Shown here in pieces: positions 37,298 to 45,723 of a stretch of 64,000 bases of DNA. Location: assembly GCF_900218065.1 (NCBI RefSeq), contig NZ_OBMU01000001.1:1470623-1534622 (forward strand), written 5' to 3'. Both the position numbers and the translations under genes were made by a program. This stretch comes from Novosphingobium sp. Chol11. Lineage in GTDB: Bacteria > Pseudomonadota > Alphaproteobacteria > Sphingomonadales > Sphingomonadaceae. The notes below the pieces were generated by a model. The model ran no database searches. It saw only the letters and a list, made by a program, of their open reading frames with translations, and had not been told where the DNA came from. Within the stretch, counting starts at the first letter, position 1; each line of letters opens with the position of its first letter.

Positions 37298-37996
37298 ATG
37301 AGCCCTACAGCTTCCCCTCCTCGACGCCGCCGGTTCCGCTGGGTCCGCGCCATCTTCAAGCTTATGGGCGCGTTCGTTGTCCTGTCTCTGCTGCTGGTAT
37401 TGATCTATCGCTTCGTGCCGCCGCCCGTGACGCTCACGATGCTGATGGACCCCAATGGGATCACCAAGGATTGGACCAGCCTGGATGAGATCGACCCGAA
37501 TATGGCGCGGGCTGCGATCGCCGGAGAAGACAGCCGTTTTTGCAGCCATCATGGTTTCGATGCGGTCGCAATCGCGCAGGCGCTGCGGCACAATGCCAGT
37601 GGCGGACGGATAAGAGGCGGATCGACCATCAGCCAGCAGACCGCGAAGAACGTGTTTCTGTTCCAGGGCGGCGGCTTCATCCGCAAGGGCTTTGAAGCCT
37701 GGTTCACCGTCCTGATCGAGGCGATCTGGGGAAAGCGGCGGATCATGGAAGTCTATCTGAACGTCGCCGAAACCGGGATCGGGACTTATGGGGTGCAGGC
37801 AGGCGCGATGCGCTATTTCCATCATGGCGCGGCCAAGCTGACGCGAGCGGAGGCCGCCAAGATCGCAGCCGTGCTGCCTCTGCCCAAGAAGCGCGCGGCG
37901 ATCACCCCCCGGGGCTTCACGCGGCGCTATGGCAACAGCATCGCCGCCCGCATCAGCGTTGTGCAACGGGACGGGCTTGATAGCTGCGTGCGGTGA
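37298..37996 (+). CDS. mtgA: Monofunctional peptidoglycan glycosyltransferase
   Basis: 232 residues from the ATG at 37298. A basic N-terminus and one membrane helix (about 20-40) precede the GT51 domain: AAIAGEDSRFCSHHGFD with the catalytic Glu, RIRGGSTISQQTAKN, and KRRIMEVYLNVAETG. Polymerises lipid II into glycan strands without transpeptidase activity. Confidence 0.93.
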   Translation: MSPTASPPRRRRFRWVRAIFKLMGAFVVLSLLLVLIYRFVPPPVTLTMLMDPNGITKDWTSLDEIDPNMARAAIAGEDSRFCSHHGFDAVAIAQALRHNASGGRIRGGSTISQQTAKNVFLFQGGGFIRKGFEAWFTVLIEAIWGKRRIMEVYLNVAETGIGTYGVQAGAMRYFHHGAAKLTRAEAAKIAAVLPLPKKRAAITPRGFTRRYGNSIAARISVVQRDGLDSCVR

Positions 37997-38043
37997 AACT
38001 CAGTCGGCGACAAGCGCGAGGCAGGCATATTATCCCCAAGAAG

Positions 38044-38541
38044 TCAGCCCGTGAATGCAGGCGCATAGGCGACGCTACCTGAGGGCACCTGCTGAGCATT
38101 GAGCGTCAAGCGCATGAAATATTCAGGGGGCGCGCCTTCATAGCGTAGACGATCATCCTGTTCGAAGCCGAAGCGGCGATAATAAACCGGATCACCCAAC
38201 ACGACGCACCCGCCGGCTTCCAACGAGCTAAGCTGCGCCAGCCCTGCCCTGATCAAGGCCGAACCAATGCCTTGACCGTGACGGTCTGGCCGCACCGACA
38301 CGGGACCAAGTCCATACCACTTGCAATGCTGCTTGTTGATCACGATCGGCGAGAACGCCACATGTCCTAACAGATGGTCGCCGTCGATCGCGACCAGCGA
38401 GACCAGGAGATCGCCTGCTTCACGCAATCTCTTGATGATGTCGGGCTCCGTATGATCACTGTGCGTCACATTGGCAAATGCCTGCGCTGTGACCTCAGCT
38501 ATGGCTGAGCAATCGCTTTCCCGTTCTTGTCGAATATGCAT
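38044..38541 (-). CDS. GNAT family N-acetyltransferase
   Basis: 165 residues from the ATG at 38541 (MHIRQERESDC); the frame extends upstream through the terminator region and is not credible there. GNAT motif A is VRPDRHGQGIGSALIRAGL, with YYRRFGFEQ later. The overall match is to the YhbS-like subgroup. Substrate unknown. Confidence 0.82.
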   Translation of the reverse strand: MHIRQERESDCSAIAEVTAQAFANVTHSDHTEPDIIKRLREAGDLLVSLVAIDGDHLLGHVAFSPIVINKQHCKWYGLGPVSVRPDRHGQGIGSALIRAGLAQLSSLEAGGCVVLGDPVYYRRFGFEQDDRLRYEGAPPEYFMRLTLNAQQVPSGSVAYAPAFTG

Positions 38542-38675
38542 CGGCAGACCATAGCCGACATATAAGGGTGCCGACCAGTTCGCGCTGCTCGCGCCGAACC
38601 CTGCCCCTGCTGCCTGCGGGAAGCCAGGACCTAAGCTCTGCCCCGCTCGGGACGGTCCGACATGCCACAAAAATA

Positions 38676-38708
38676 GGCTCCGCTGGTGCGATCCAGCGGA
38701 GCCTTTTT
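38676..38708 (-). terminator. clpX terminator
   Basis: GGCTCCGCTGG (38676-38686) and CCAGCGGAGCC (38693-38703) form an 11-bp perfect stem flanked by an A-rich left side and T5 on the right. It ends clpX transcription on the minus strand and could work in both directions. Confidence 0.85.
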
Positions 38709-38729
38709 GCCGCGTCGAAGCTAGTGCCC

Positions 38730-39998
38730 TCAGGCTGCGTCTTCGGCGCGCTTGTCCTTGTCACTGAACACGCGGATAGGTTCCTTCGTCCCGGCGACGA
38801 CATCCTTGTCCACGACCACCTCGCCGACGCCTTCCATAGAAGGAAGGTCGAACATGGTGTCGAGCAGGATCGATTCCAGGATGGACCGTAGGCCGCGTGC
38901 GCCCGTCTTGCGCTCGATCGCCTTCCGCGCGATCGCCGTCAGAGCGTCGTCGGTGAAGCTGAGTTCGACATTTTCCATGTCGAACAGCTTGCCATATTGC
39001 TTCACCAGCGCGTTCTTGGGCTCGACCAGAATCTTGACCAGCGCGGCGACGTCCAAATCTTCCAGGGTCGCGATCACAGGCAGACGGCCGACGAACTCGG
39101 GAATGAGGCCGAACTTCAGCAGATCTTCCGGCTCGCTCTGGCGCAGCAATTCGCCAGTCTTGCGCTCCTCCGGGGCTGCCACATGGGCGCCGAAGCCGAT
39201 CGACTTGGCTTCCAGACGGTCACCGATGATCTTTTCCAGGCCCGCGAACGCGCCGCCGCAGATGAAGAGGATGTTGGTCGTGTCGACCTGCAGGAACTCC
39301 TGCTGCGGATGCTTGCGGCCGCCCTGCGGCGGAACCGAAGCGGTCGTACCTTCCATCAGCTTCAGCAGCGCCTGCTGCACGCCCTCGCCAGACACGTCGC
39401 GTGTGATCGAGGGATTCTCGGCCTTGCGGCTGATCTTGTCGATCTCGTCGATGTAGACGATGCCGCGCTGCGCCTTTTCGACATTATAGTCGGAGGCCTG
39501 GAGCAGCTTGAGGATGATGTTCTCGACATCCTCGCCCACATAGCCCGCCTCGGTCAGGGTCGTGGCGTCTGCCATGGTGAAGGGCACGTCGAACGTCTTG
39601 GCCAGCGTCTGCGCGAGCAGCGTCTTGCCGCAGCCGGTGGGGCCGACGAGCAGGATGTTCGATTTCGCCAATTCCACCTCGCCCGGCTTGGTGCCGTGGT
39701 TGAGGCGCTTATAGTGGTTGTGGACCGCGACCGACAGGACGCGCTTCGCCCGGTTCTGGCCGATCACATAATCGTCCAGCACATCGCAGATTTCCTGCGG
39801 GGTAGGCACGCCGCCATCCTTCTTGCCGACGAGACCGCCCTTGGTCTCTTCGCGGATGATGTCGTTGCACAGTTCCACGCACTCGTCGCAGATGAAGACG
39901 GTCGGCCCCGCGATCAGCTTACGCACCTCATGCTGCGACTTGCCGCAGAAGGAGCAGTAAAGCGTGCTTTTGGAATCGGAGCCTGTAAGCTTAGTCAT
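38730..39998 (-). CDS. clpX: ATP-dependent Clp protease ATP-binding subunit ClpX
   Basis: 422 residues, the usual length. N-terminal zinc-binding domain with CSFCGKSQ and [11 protein letters not shown]+ core with GPTGCGKT Walker [11 protein letters not shown] pore-1 loop, [11 protein letters not shown]alker B, and the LGF-type ClpP contact region expected around the middle (read as [16 protein letters not shown] nearby). Unfolds tagged substrates for ClpP. Downstream of clpP by 132 bp, same strand. Confidence 0.97.
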   Translation of the reverse strand: MTKLTGSDSKSTLYCSFCGKSQHEVRKLIAGPTVFICDECVELCNDIIREETKGGLVGKKDGGVPTPQEICDVLDDYVIGQNRAKRVLSVAVHNHYKRLNHGTKPGEVELAKSNILLVGPTGCGKTLLAQTLAKTFDVPFTMADATTLTEAGYVGEDVENIILKLLQASDYNVEKAQRGIVYIDEIDKISRKAENPSITRDVSGEGVQQALLKLMEGTTASVPPQGGRKHPQQEFLQVDTTNILFICGGAFAGLEKIIGDRLEAKSIGFGAHVAAPEERKTGELLRQSEPEDLLKFGLIPEFVGRLPVIATLEDLDVAALVKILVEPKNALVKQYGKLFDMENVELSFTDDALTAIARKAIERKTGARGLRSILESILLDTMFDLPSMEGVGEVVVDKDVVAGTKEPIRVFSDKDKRAEDAA

Positions 39999-40058
39999 TC
40001 GCCAATCTTTCCTCCCTGCCCCAAGCGAAAAACCGCGACGGCGAGGGATATTCTGGTC

Positions 40059-40073
40059 CTAGGATCATCCTAG
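40059..40073. promoter_or_regulatory. 15-bp palindrome in the clpP-clpX intergenic region
   Basis: CTAGGATCATCCTAG is a perfect odd palindrome (7-bp arms) 61 bases before the clpX start. It is a candidate binding site for a dimeric regulator of clpX; no family can be assigned. Confidence 0.35.
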
Positions 40074-40130
40074 ACCGCGTCGCGCTGGTTTCACAAGGGG
40101 AGAAAACAGCGCGCGCGATTAAGATCCATG

Positions 40131-40766
40131 TCAGCTGTCAGTCGTTTCGGGAGCGGCCGGACGGCGGTCAAATACCTCGTCCACAAGGCCGAAAGCCTTC
40201 GCCTCTTCCGCTTCGAGGAAGGTATCGCGGTCCATAGCCCGCTCCACCTCTTCCAGCGACTTGCCGGTATATTTGACATAAAGGTCGTTCAGGCGGCGGC
40301 GAATCCTCAGGATTTCCTTCGCCTGAATCTCGATGTCCGACGCCATGCCCTGAGCGCCGCCCGACGGCTGGTGCACCATGATGCGCGCGTTGGACAGCGC
40401 GATGCGCTTGCCCGGTTCACCGGCGGCAAGCAGGAAGCTGCCCATCGAAGCGGCTTGACCGATGCAGACGGTGCCGACCTGCGGGCGGATATATTTCATG
40501 GTATCGTGGATCGCCATGCCCGCCGTAACGACACCGCCTGGCGAGTTGATGTACATCCAGATGTCCTTCTTCGGATTTTCCGACTCGAGGAACAGGAGCT
40601 GGGCTACGATCAGCGAGGCCATATGATCCTCGACCTGACCGGTCACGAAGATGATCCGTTCACGCAGCAGGCGGGAATAAATGTCGAAACTGCGCTCGCC
40701 GCGATTGGATTGTTCGATGACGATAGGAACAAGCGCAGCCATCGGATCAGACATGATATCGGTCAT
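40131..40766 (-). CDS. clpP: ATP-dependent Clp protease proteolytic subunit ClpP
   Basis: 211 residues. Catalytic triad visible: Ser in [14 protein letters not shown], His in [10 protein letters not shown], Asp in AMDRDTFL. N-terminal axial loop [19 protein letters not shown] is typical. Forms the tetradecameric protease used by ClpX and ClpA. GAAAGAG precedes the ATG; a sigma-32-like promoter lies 35-63 bases upstream of the start. Confidence 0.97.
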   Translation of the reverse strand: MTDIMSDPMAALVPIVIEQSNRGERSFDIYSRLLRERIIFVTGQVEDHMASLIVAQLLFLESENPKKDIWMYINSPGGVVTAGMAIHDTMKYIRPQVGTVCIGQAASMGSFLLAAGEPGKRIALSNARIMVHQPSGGAQGMASDIEIQAKEILRIRRRLNDLYVKYTGKSLEEVERAMDRDTFLEAEEAKAFGLVDEVFDRRPAAPETTDS

Positions 40767-40800
40767 TTTGCTCTTTCAGGGTGATTTTTGCCCGCTCTCT

Positions 40801-40829
40801 ACATCGGCACAAAAGCGGGCAGGTTCAAG
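40801..40829 (-). promoter_or_regulatory. Candidate sigma-32 (RpoH) promoter of clpP
   Basis: On the minus strand CTTGAA (40829-40824), a 16-base spacer and CCGATGT (40807-40801) resemble the heat-shock promoter CTTGAA-N-CCCCAT-T. Its distance to the clpP start (35 bases) is suitable, and clpP is a classical RpoH target. Confidence 0.55.
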
Positions 40830-40855
40830 GGGTACTGTGAGGAGCTGGCGCAGCT

Positions 40856-41842
40856 TCAATCGCGTGGTCCGAAATCCGACGGCGCGCGGAAGGTGAGATA
40901 GGCCAGGCGGCGGACTTCCCGCCGCCCGCGCACGACAGTGTCCAGGATCAGCCCGCACATTCCCGACAGCGTAGCGAGGATCATCAAACCAGTGACGAGG
41001 ATCGCGGTGGGGAAGCGGGGAACAAGCCCGGTCTCAAGATAGGTGATGATGAGCGGCGTTGCGAGGGTGATGCCCGTCAGCGCCAGCAACACCGCCAAGA
41101 TGCCGAAGAAAAGTATAGGCTTTTCGATGCGGTAGAGTGTGAAGATCGTGCGCAGGATGCGCCAGCCATCCCGGTAGGTCGACAGCTTGCTGGTCGAGCC
41201 TTCCGGCCGCGCACCATAAGCGGTCATGATTTCAGACACGGGCATGGCCAGTTCGAGCGCGTGGACACTGATTTCCGTTTCGATCTCGAAGCCCGCCGAA
41301 AGCACTGGAAAACTTTTCACGAACCGGCGCGAAAAGACGCGGTAGCCCGTCAATATGTCGGTGAAGCTCCGTCCGAACAGCTGCTTCAGCAGGCCGGTAA
41401 GCGCCCAGTTGCCGAAGCGATGGCCCCGCCGATAGGCTTCTTCCACCTCGCTCCGCCGTGCCCCGACGACCATGTCGAGATTATCTTCCAACATCGCGGC
41501 GATAAGCCGGGGCGCGGCGGCCGCTTCGTAGGTCGCGTCCCCATCCGCCATGACATAGATGTCCGCGTCCACATCGGCGAACATGCGCCGGACGACATGG
41601 CCCTTCCCCTGCTGGGTCACTCGCCGGACGATAGCGCCCGCATTGACGGCCAGTTCGTAGCTGCCGTCAGTGCTGTTATTGTCGAAGACATAGATGTCGG
41701 CTGCCGGGAGCGCGCGGCGGAAATCCTGCACCGTCTGCACGATGGCGCCAGCTTCATTATAGCAGGGCAGGATCACGGCAATGCGAGGACCCGCCGTCCC
41801 CTGCCCGCTTGCCACTGCCGGAAATTCCTTCATCTGCCCCAT
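40856..41842 (-). CDS. Glycosyltransferase family 2 with C-terminal membrane helices
   Basis: About 328 residues from the ATG at 41842 (another at 41833). GT-A domain: IAVILPCYNEAGAIVQTV, IYVFDNNSTDGSYE, IYVMADGDATYE (DxD), DILTGYRVFSRRFVKSFP. Two hydrophobic segments at the end (FFGILAVLLALTGITLATPLI; AILVTGLMILATLSGMCGLIL) predict membrane anchoring, as in dolichol/undecaprenyl-phosphate mannosyl- or glucosyltransferases. Probably makes a lipid-linked sugar for envelope glycans. Confidence 0.85.
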   Translation of the reverse strand: MGQMKEFPAVASGQGTAGPRIAVILPCYNEAGAIVQTVQDFRRALPAADIYVFDNNSTDGSYELAVNAGAIVRRVTQQGKGHVVRRMFADVDADIYVMADGDATYEAAAAPRLIAAMLEDNLDMVVGARRSEVEEAYRRGHRFGNWALTGLLKQLFGRSFTDILTGYRVFSRRFVKSFPVLSAGFEIETEISVHALELAMPVSEIMTAYGARPEGSTSKLSTYRDGWRILRTIFTLYRIEKPILFFGILAVLLALTGITLATPLIITYLETGLVPRFPTAILVTGLMILATLSGMCGLILDTVVRGRREVRRLAYLTFRAPSDFGPRD

Positions 41843-41906
41843 GCCTTCCGCCGAACGCCCCCTCGCTAGGACGGCCAAGATTAATATTTCGTCTGCCCCT
41901 CGCCAA

Positions 41907-41944
41907 AGGAAAAGCGCCCGCGCTTCCTGTCGAAGCCGGGCGCT
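41907..41944 (-). terminator. tig terminator
   Basis: AGCGCCCG (41913-41920) pairs with CGGGCGCT (41937-41944); read leftwards the stem is followed by TTTTCC. It is 24 bases past the tig stop. Confidence 0.7.
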
Positions 41945-41967
41945 CGTCCGTTCAGGCGTTGAGAGCC

Positions 41968-43569
41968 TTATTCAGCCTTTGCGGCAGCCTTCTTCGGAGC
42001 AGCCTTCTTCGCCTTGGGCTTTTCCTCAGCGGCGGCTTCTTCAGCTACGGCGTCATCCTTCTTGGCAGCAGCCTTCTTCGCGGGAGCCTTCTTGGCAGGG
42101 GCTTCTTCCGCCGCGGGCGCTGCTTCGTCAGCTTCGGCTGCCTTCTTCTTGGGCGCCGCCTTCTTGGCCTTGGGCTTTTCGTCATGATCATGGTGATCAT
42201 GGCCGCAGCCGGGGCCGTGTACGTGGGGCTTCAGATCGCCATCTTCCGCTTCGATCGCAGCTTCCAGCTCTTCGCGGCTGACGGCACGATCGGTGACTTC
42301 GGCCTTGTCGAACAGGAAGTCGACGACCTTGTCCTCGTAAAGCGGCGCGCGCAGCTGGGCGGCCGCCATCGGATCCTGGCGGACATATTGAACGAAGCGC
42401 TCACGATCCTGCGGGCTGTACTGCTGAGCAGCCTGCATGATCAGACGGTTCATTTCCTGGTCGGAAACGGTCACCCCATTGGCCTGGCCGATTTCCGAGA
42501 GCAGAAGACCGAGGCGCACGCGACGAACGGCGATGGCGCGATAATCTTCCTTCTCCGCTTCCATTTCCTTCAGAGCGGCTTCCGGATCAGCCTCATGGCT
42601 GGCTTCATGCTGAAGCTGGGCCCAGATCTGGTTGAATTCGGCTTCCACCATGCTCGGCGGCACGTCGAAATCATGCGCAGCAGCCAGCTGATCGAGCAGC
42701 TTGCGCTTCATATAGGTGCGGGTCAGGCCGTTATGCTCCTGCTCGATCTGGCCCTTCAGAAGCTCCTTGAGCTTATCCAGACCTTCAAGACCGAGCGACT
42801 TGGCGAAATCATCGTCCAGCTTGGGCTTGTCGGCATCCAGGATGGCTTTCACCGTCACATCGAAGGTAGCTTCCTTGCCAGCCAGATGCGCCGCGCCATA
42901 ATCTTCGGGGAAGGTGACGCTGATGGTCTTTTCTTCGCCCTTCTTGACGCCGGTCAGCTGCTCTTCGAAGCCCGGGATGAACTGGCCCGAACCGATCTTC
43001 AGCTTCACATCTTCGGCCGAACCGCCTTCAAAGGCTTCGCCGTCGACCTTGCCGACGAAATCGATGGTCAGCGTGTCGCCATCCTTCGCCTTGTGCGAAG
43101 CGGCATGTTCTTCCAGCGCGCCCTGCTGGGTCGCAATGCGGCCAGCAGCCTCATCGACCTGCGAATCGGCGACTTCGACCGTCAGGCGCTCCAGCTTCAA
43201 ACCTTCGATGCTGGGCGCGGCGATTTCAGGCAGCACTTCCAGCTCGACCTTCACCTCGGCGTCGTTGCCGAACTCAAAGCCTTCGTCCAGCTCGACGGAC
43301 GGCTGCATCGCGGGGCGCAGCTTGTTGTCAGCGATCAGCTTCTGAATGCTTTCCTGGATCGAATTGTTGAGCGCGTCGCGCTGCAGCGATTCCCCATGCA
43401 TCTTCTTGACGAGATTGGCGGGAACCTTGCCAGGGCGGAAACCGGGCATGCGGACCTGCGGCGCAATCGTGGCCACTTCCTTTTCCACGCGGGCGTCGAT
43501 GTCCTTCGACGTGATGGTCACGGTGTAGGCGCGCTTCAGGCCCTCGTTCAACGTCTCGACAGTCTGCAT
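41968..43569 (-). CDS. tig: Trigger factor with a long lysine/alanine tail
   Basis: 533 residues from the ATG at 43569 with AGAGAAGAG upstream; ordinary trigger factors are about 430-450. The ribosome-binding signature GFRPGKVPANLVKK lies near residue 50, the FKBP-like PPIase domain spans about 160-245 (GDTLTIDFVGKVDGEAFEGG), and the C-terminal chaperone domain follows. Beyond it, residues 449-464 form a His/Asp/Cys-rich stretch (HVHGPGCGHDHHDHDE) and 465-533 a histone-H1-like tail in which KPKAKKAAPKK occurs twice. The core function, holding nascent chains at the ribosome exit, is standard; the tail is not. Confidence 0.95.
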   Translation of the reverse strand: MQTVETLNEGLKRAYTVTITSKDIDARVEKEVATIAPQVRMPGFRPGKVPANLVKKMHGESLQRDALNNSIQESIQKLIADNKLRPAMQPSVELDEGFEFGNDAEVKVELEVLPEIAAPSIEGLKLERLTVEVADSQVDEAAGRIATQQGALEEHAASHKAKDGDTLTIDFVGKVDGEAFEGGSAEDVKLKIGSGQFIPGFEEQLTGVKKGEEKTISVTFPEDYGAAHLAGKEATFDVTVKAILDADKPKLDDDFAKSLGLEGLDKLKELLKGQIEQEHNGLTRTYMKRKLLDQLAAAHDFDVPPSMVEAEFNQIWAQLQHEASHEADPEAALKEMEAEKEDYRAIAVRRVRLGLLLSEIGQANGVTVSDQEMNRLIMQAAQQYSPQDRERFVQYVRQDPMAAAQLRAPLYEDKVVDFLFDKAEVTDRAVSREELEAAIEAEDGDLKPHVHGPGCGHDHHDHDEKPKAKKAAPKKKAAEADEAAPAAEEAPAKKAPAKKAAAKKDDAVAEEAAAEEKPKAKKAAPKKAAAKAE

Positions 43570-43636
43570 CTCTTCTCTCAAACGCTTTCTTCAGCTGAAT
43601 TCAGGTGGCGCCTGACATGATCCAAGCCGGGCGCAC

Positions 43637-43721
43637 TGGTGCGGGCGAAGGGACTCGAACCCCCACATCTTGCGATACCAGAACCTAAATCTGGCGCGTC
43701 TACCAGTTTCGCCACGCCCGC
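43637..43721 (-). tRNA. tRNA-Leu(UAG)
   Basis: Read on the minus strand, the 5' arm GCGGGCG pairs with the 3' arm CGCCCGC, followed by A and an encoded CCA. The anticodon stem CCAGA/TCTGG encloses TTTAGGT, giving anticodon UAG. A long variable arm (GTATCGCAAGATGT region) and the TTCGAGT T-loop confirm a class II leucine tRNA. Confidence 0.95.
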
Positions 43722-43838
43722 ATCGGCCGCCGGTCGGCGCGGCATAGAGAAAAGCATCCGGGGAGGCAAGCAAATGTGGATAACTTGCCTGGAACTTGCG
43801 CGAGGCCCCGCGCGTAGCCTTCAATGAAGGAGAAAAGC

Positions 43839-44030
43839 ATGGCCACTCAGCCCGACCCCGAGCCGATCGGCGTCCCCCCGCCCGATACGATCCAGCCGCA
43901 GTCTCCACCAGAGTCGCCCCCGCCTTCGACCCCGGACGAAACCCCGGCGGGCGAGCCGCCGGAAGTCGTTCCTACGCAGCCAGATTATGATCAGCCGGAC
44001 CGCTCGGTTCCGGAGCTTCCACCGGACTGA
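43839..44030 (+). CDS. Small proline-rich protein
   Basis: 63 residues from the ATG at 43839, with AAGGAG 8 bases before it. Roughly a third of the residues are proline, mixed with acidic and glutamine residues; no hydrophobic segment or cysteine. Such a composition predicts a disordered protein. The strong ribosome-binding site argues for real translation. Function unknown. Confidence 0.5.
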   Translation: MATQPDPEPIGVPPPDTIQPQSPPESPPPSTPDETPAGEPPEVVPTQPDYDQPDRSVPELPPD

Positions 44031-44057
44031 TCCTGATTCCGTGCGAAATTTACACGG

Positions 44058-44079
44058 GCGGCGAAAATTTTTTCGCCGC
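44058..44079. repeat. Perfect 10-bp inverted repeat before the ECF sigma gene
   Basis: GCGGCGAAAA (44058-44067) and TTTTCGCCGC (44070-44079) are separated by two T. It lies 28 bases after the proline-rich gene and 107 before the sigma factor gene; a terminator for the former (stem plus T-rich loop) or an operator are possible. Confidence 0.45.
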
Positions 44080-44186
44080 TTGATCCAGATCGACCTTCCG
44101 GCGCTGGACAGGCCCCTGCAAGCATGATTGAACTGTGACAGATAAAAGAAAGCGGGAGAGGCGCGGCTGACATCAAGGGGGTCAAC

Positions 44187-44786
44187 GTGCATCGTGTTCG
44201 CGCCAAGTTAGACTGGTTCAAGACCGTAATTCTTCCTCAAGAAGCCGCCCTTCGCGGTCGGCTCCGGAGGATACTCCCTTCCACCCATGAGCTTGACGAC
44301 ATGGTGGCAGAGGTCATGGCCCGCGCCTTCGCCACCGAAAATTGGGAAAATGTCACCACAGGACGCGCTTACCTGTTCACCATCGCCCGCAACCTGGTGA
44401 TCGACAATGCCCGGCGCAACAAGGTGGTGAGTTTCGAAACCATCGCAGACCTTGAGCTGTTGCAAGGCGACAGCAATGTCGAAGCTCAACTGCACGCACG
44501 CGAGGCGCTGCGCCAGATCGAAGCCATCGTGGAATCCCTGCCGCCGCAATGCCGTAGGGTTTTTATCCTTCGACGGATTCACGAAAGGTCGATGCTGGAA
44601 ATAGCGGCGGAGATGTCCCTATCCGTTTCTACAGTTGAAAAACATCTGGCCAAAGCCATCGCTATAGTTATGCGGGCTTGGTCAGAACGCGAGGAAACGG
44701 ATTTCGAACGTGCAAGCGTCGGGGCCAGGATCAAACAGCAGGGAAGAGGTCGAGGCGGAAGCCGCGCGCCTGCTGGCAAAGCTTAA
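44187..44786 (+). CDS. ECF-family RNA polymerase sigma factor (FecI-like)
   Basis: 199 residues with a GTG start and AAGGGGG at 7 bases. Region 2 includes HELDDMVAEVMARAFATENWE and the -10-recognition helix RAYLFTIARNLVIDNARR; region 4 has LPPQCRRVFILRRIHERSMLEIAAEMSLSVSTVEKHLAKA. It overlaps the FecR-like gene by 77 bp, indicating a coupled sigma/anti-sigma pair, typically for TonB-dependent uptake systems. Confidence 0.92.
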   Translation: MHRVRAKLDWFKTVILPQEAALRGRLRRILPSTHELDDMVAEVMARAFATENWENVTTGRAYLFTIARNLVIDNARRNKVVSFETIADLELLQGDSNVEAQLHAREALRQIEAIVESLPPQCRRVFILRRIHERSMLEIAAEMSLSVSTVEKHLAKAIAIVMRAWSEREETDFERASVGARIKQQGRGRGGSRAPAGKA

Positions 44787-45723
44787 CAGCAATCCGACTG
44801 CCCAAGACGAAGCCGACATTTGCGCCTGGATCGAAGCAGATCCGCGCCACGCAATCGCCTATGCTCGGGCCGAGGCTGCCTGGGAAGCTGCGGAACGACT
44901 GAAAAGCGCGGCGGCTGATGTCAATCTGCCCCCCGTCAGCGAGGTCGTTACTGAAGAGCAGCAGCGCCGCCTGTCGCGCAACATCATGATCGTGGCTGGC
45001 ATCGCGGTGATCCTGTTCATTCTTGCCGCGATCGTCACGGTCCGCACCTTCAACGATGTCGATCATCACGAAACGCGAATCGGCGAAATCCGCACGATCA
45101 GTTTGCCTGATGGTTCCCGCCTTCACCTCAACAGCGACAGTGCGGTCGATGTCCGCTTCACGAGCAACGGCCGCAAGGTTAGGCTGTTGAAGGGAGAAGC
45201 CGCGATCGAGGTTGCCCCGGACGCGCATCGCGAATTTGATGTGGAGGCACGGTCTGCAATCGTGCGCGCGCGGGATACGGCGCTAAACCTGCGCCTTCGG
45301 CCATCCCTGATCGAACTGACGGTTACAAAGGGCACCGCCATCGTGAGTTGCGGCAATCGCCCGCCGCGCCAGGTCGCTGCGGGTAATGGCGCGGTGCTGC
45401 AACCACGAAGCTTCGTGCTGACCCGGCTCGATCCCAATGTCGTCCGGCAACGCACGGCATGGCGTAAGCAACTGGTGCACCTGGAAGGCGAAACCATCGA
45501 ACAGGCGGCCGGGGAGTTTAATCGCTACCGGGACGCGCCGATCCTGATCGGAGATGCCCGCGTATCCGCGCTGCGCATCGGCGGTGAATTCCACATAGGC
45601 GACAGCGGCAAGTTCCTGTCCCTGCTTCAATCTCGCTTGCCCGTGCGGGCGGTGAGCGGAGACGATGGGTCGATCATGCTTCTTTACCGCGACGCGCCCA
45701 TCGCAGAAGACAGCGGGATCTAG
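44710..45723 (+). CDS. FecR-family anti-sigma/signal transducer
   Basis: 337 residues with a GTG start inside the sigma gene. N-terminal sigma-binding domain (DEADICAWIEADPRHAIAYARAEAAWEA, the DUF4880-like stretch), one membrane helix near 95-115 (IMIVAGIAVILFILAAIVTV), and periplasmic FecR domain (IRTISLPDGSRLHLNSDSAVDV, LLKGEAAIEVAPD). A C-terminal STN-like segment interacts with a TonB-dependent receptor in characterised systems. No receptor gene is adjacent: the next gene is antisense and unrelated. Confidence 0.9.
   Translation: MQASGPGSNSREEVEAEAARLLAKLNSNPTAQDEADICAWIEADPRHAIAYARAEAAWEAAERLKSAAADVNLPPVSEVVTEEQQRRLSRNIMIVAGIAVILFILAAIVTVRTFNDVDHHETRIGEIRTISLPDGSRLHLNSDSAVDVRFTSNGRKVRLLKGEAAIEVAPDAHREFDVEARSAIVRARDTALNLRLRPSLIELTVTKGTAIVSCGNRPPRQVAAGNGAVLQPRSFVLTRLDPNVVRQRTAWRKQLVHLEGETIEQAAGEFNRYRDAPILIGDARVSALRIGGEFHIGDSGKFLSLLQSRLPVRAVSGDDGSIMLLYRDAPIAEDSGI

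Noticed and set aside
41809..43620. 603-codon open frame antisense to tig
   Set aside because: Produced by the Lys/Ala/Glu-rich coding of the opposite strand; leucine/serine-rich composition and no motif.
44187..45723. Adjacent TonB-dependent receptor expected from the FecI/FecR pair
   Set aside because: The next gene downstream is an antisense sirtuin; no barrel or signalling domain is encoded within reach.
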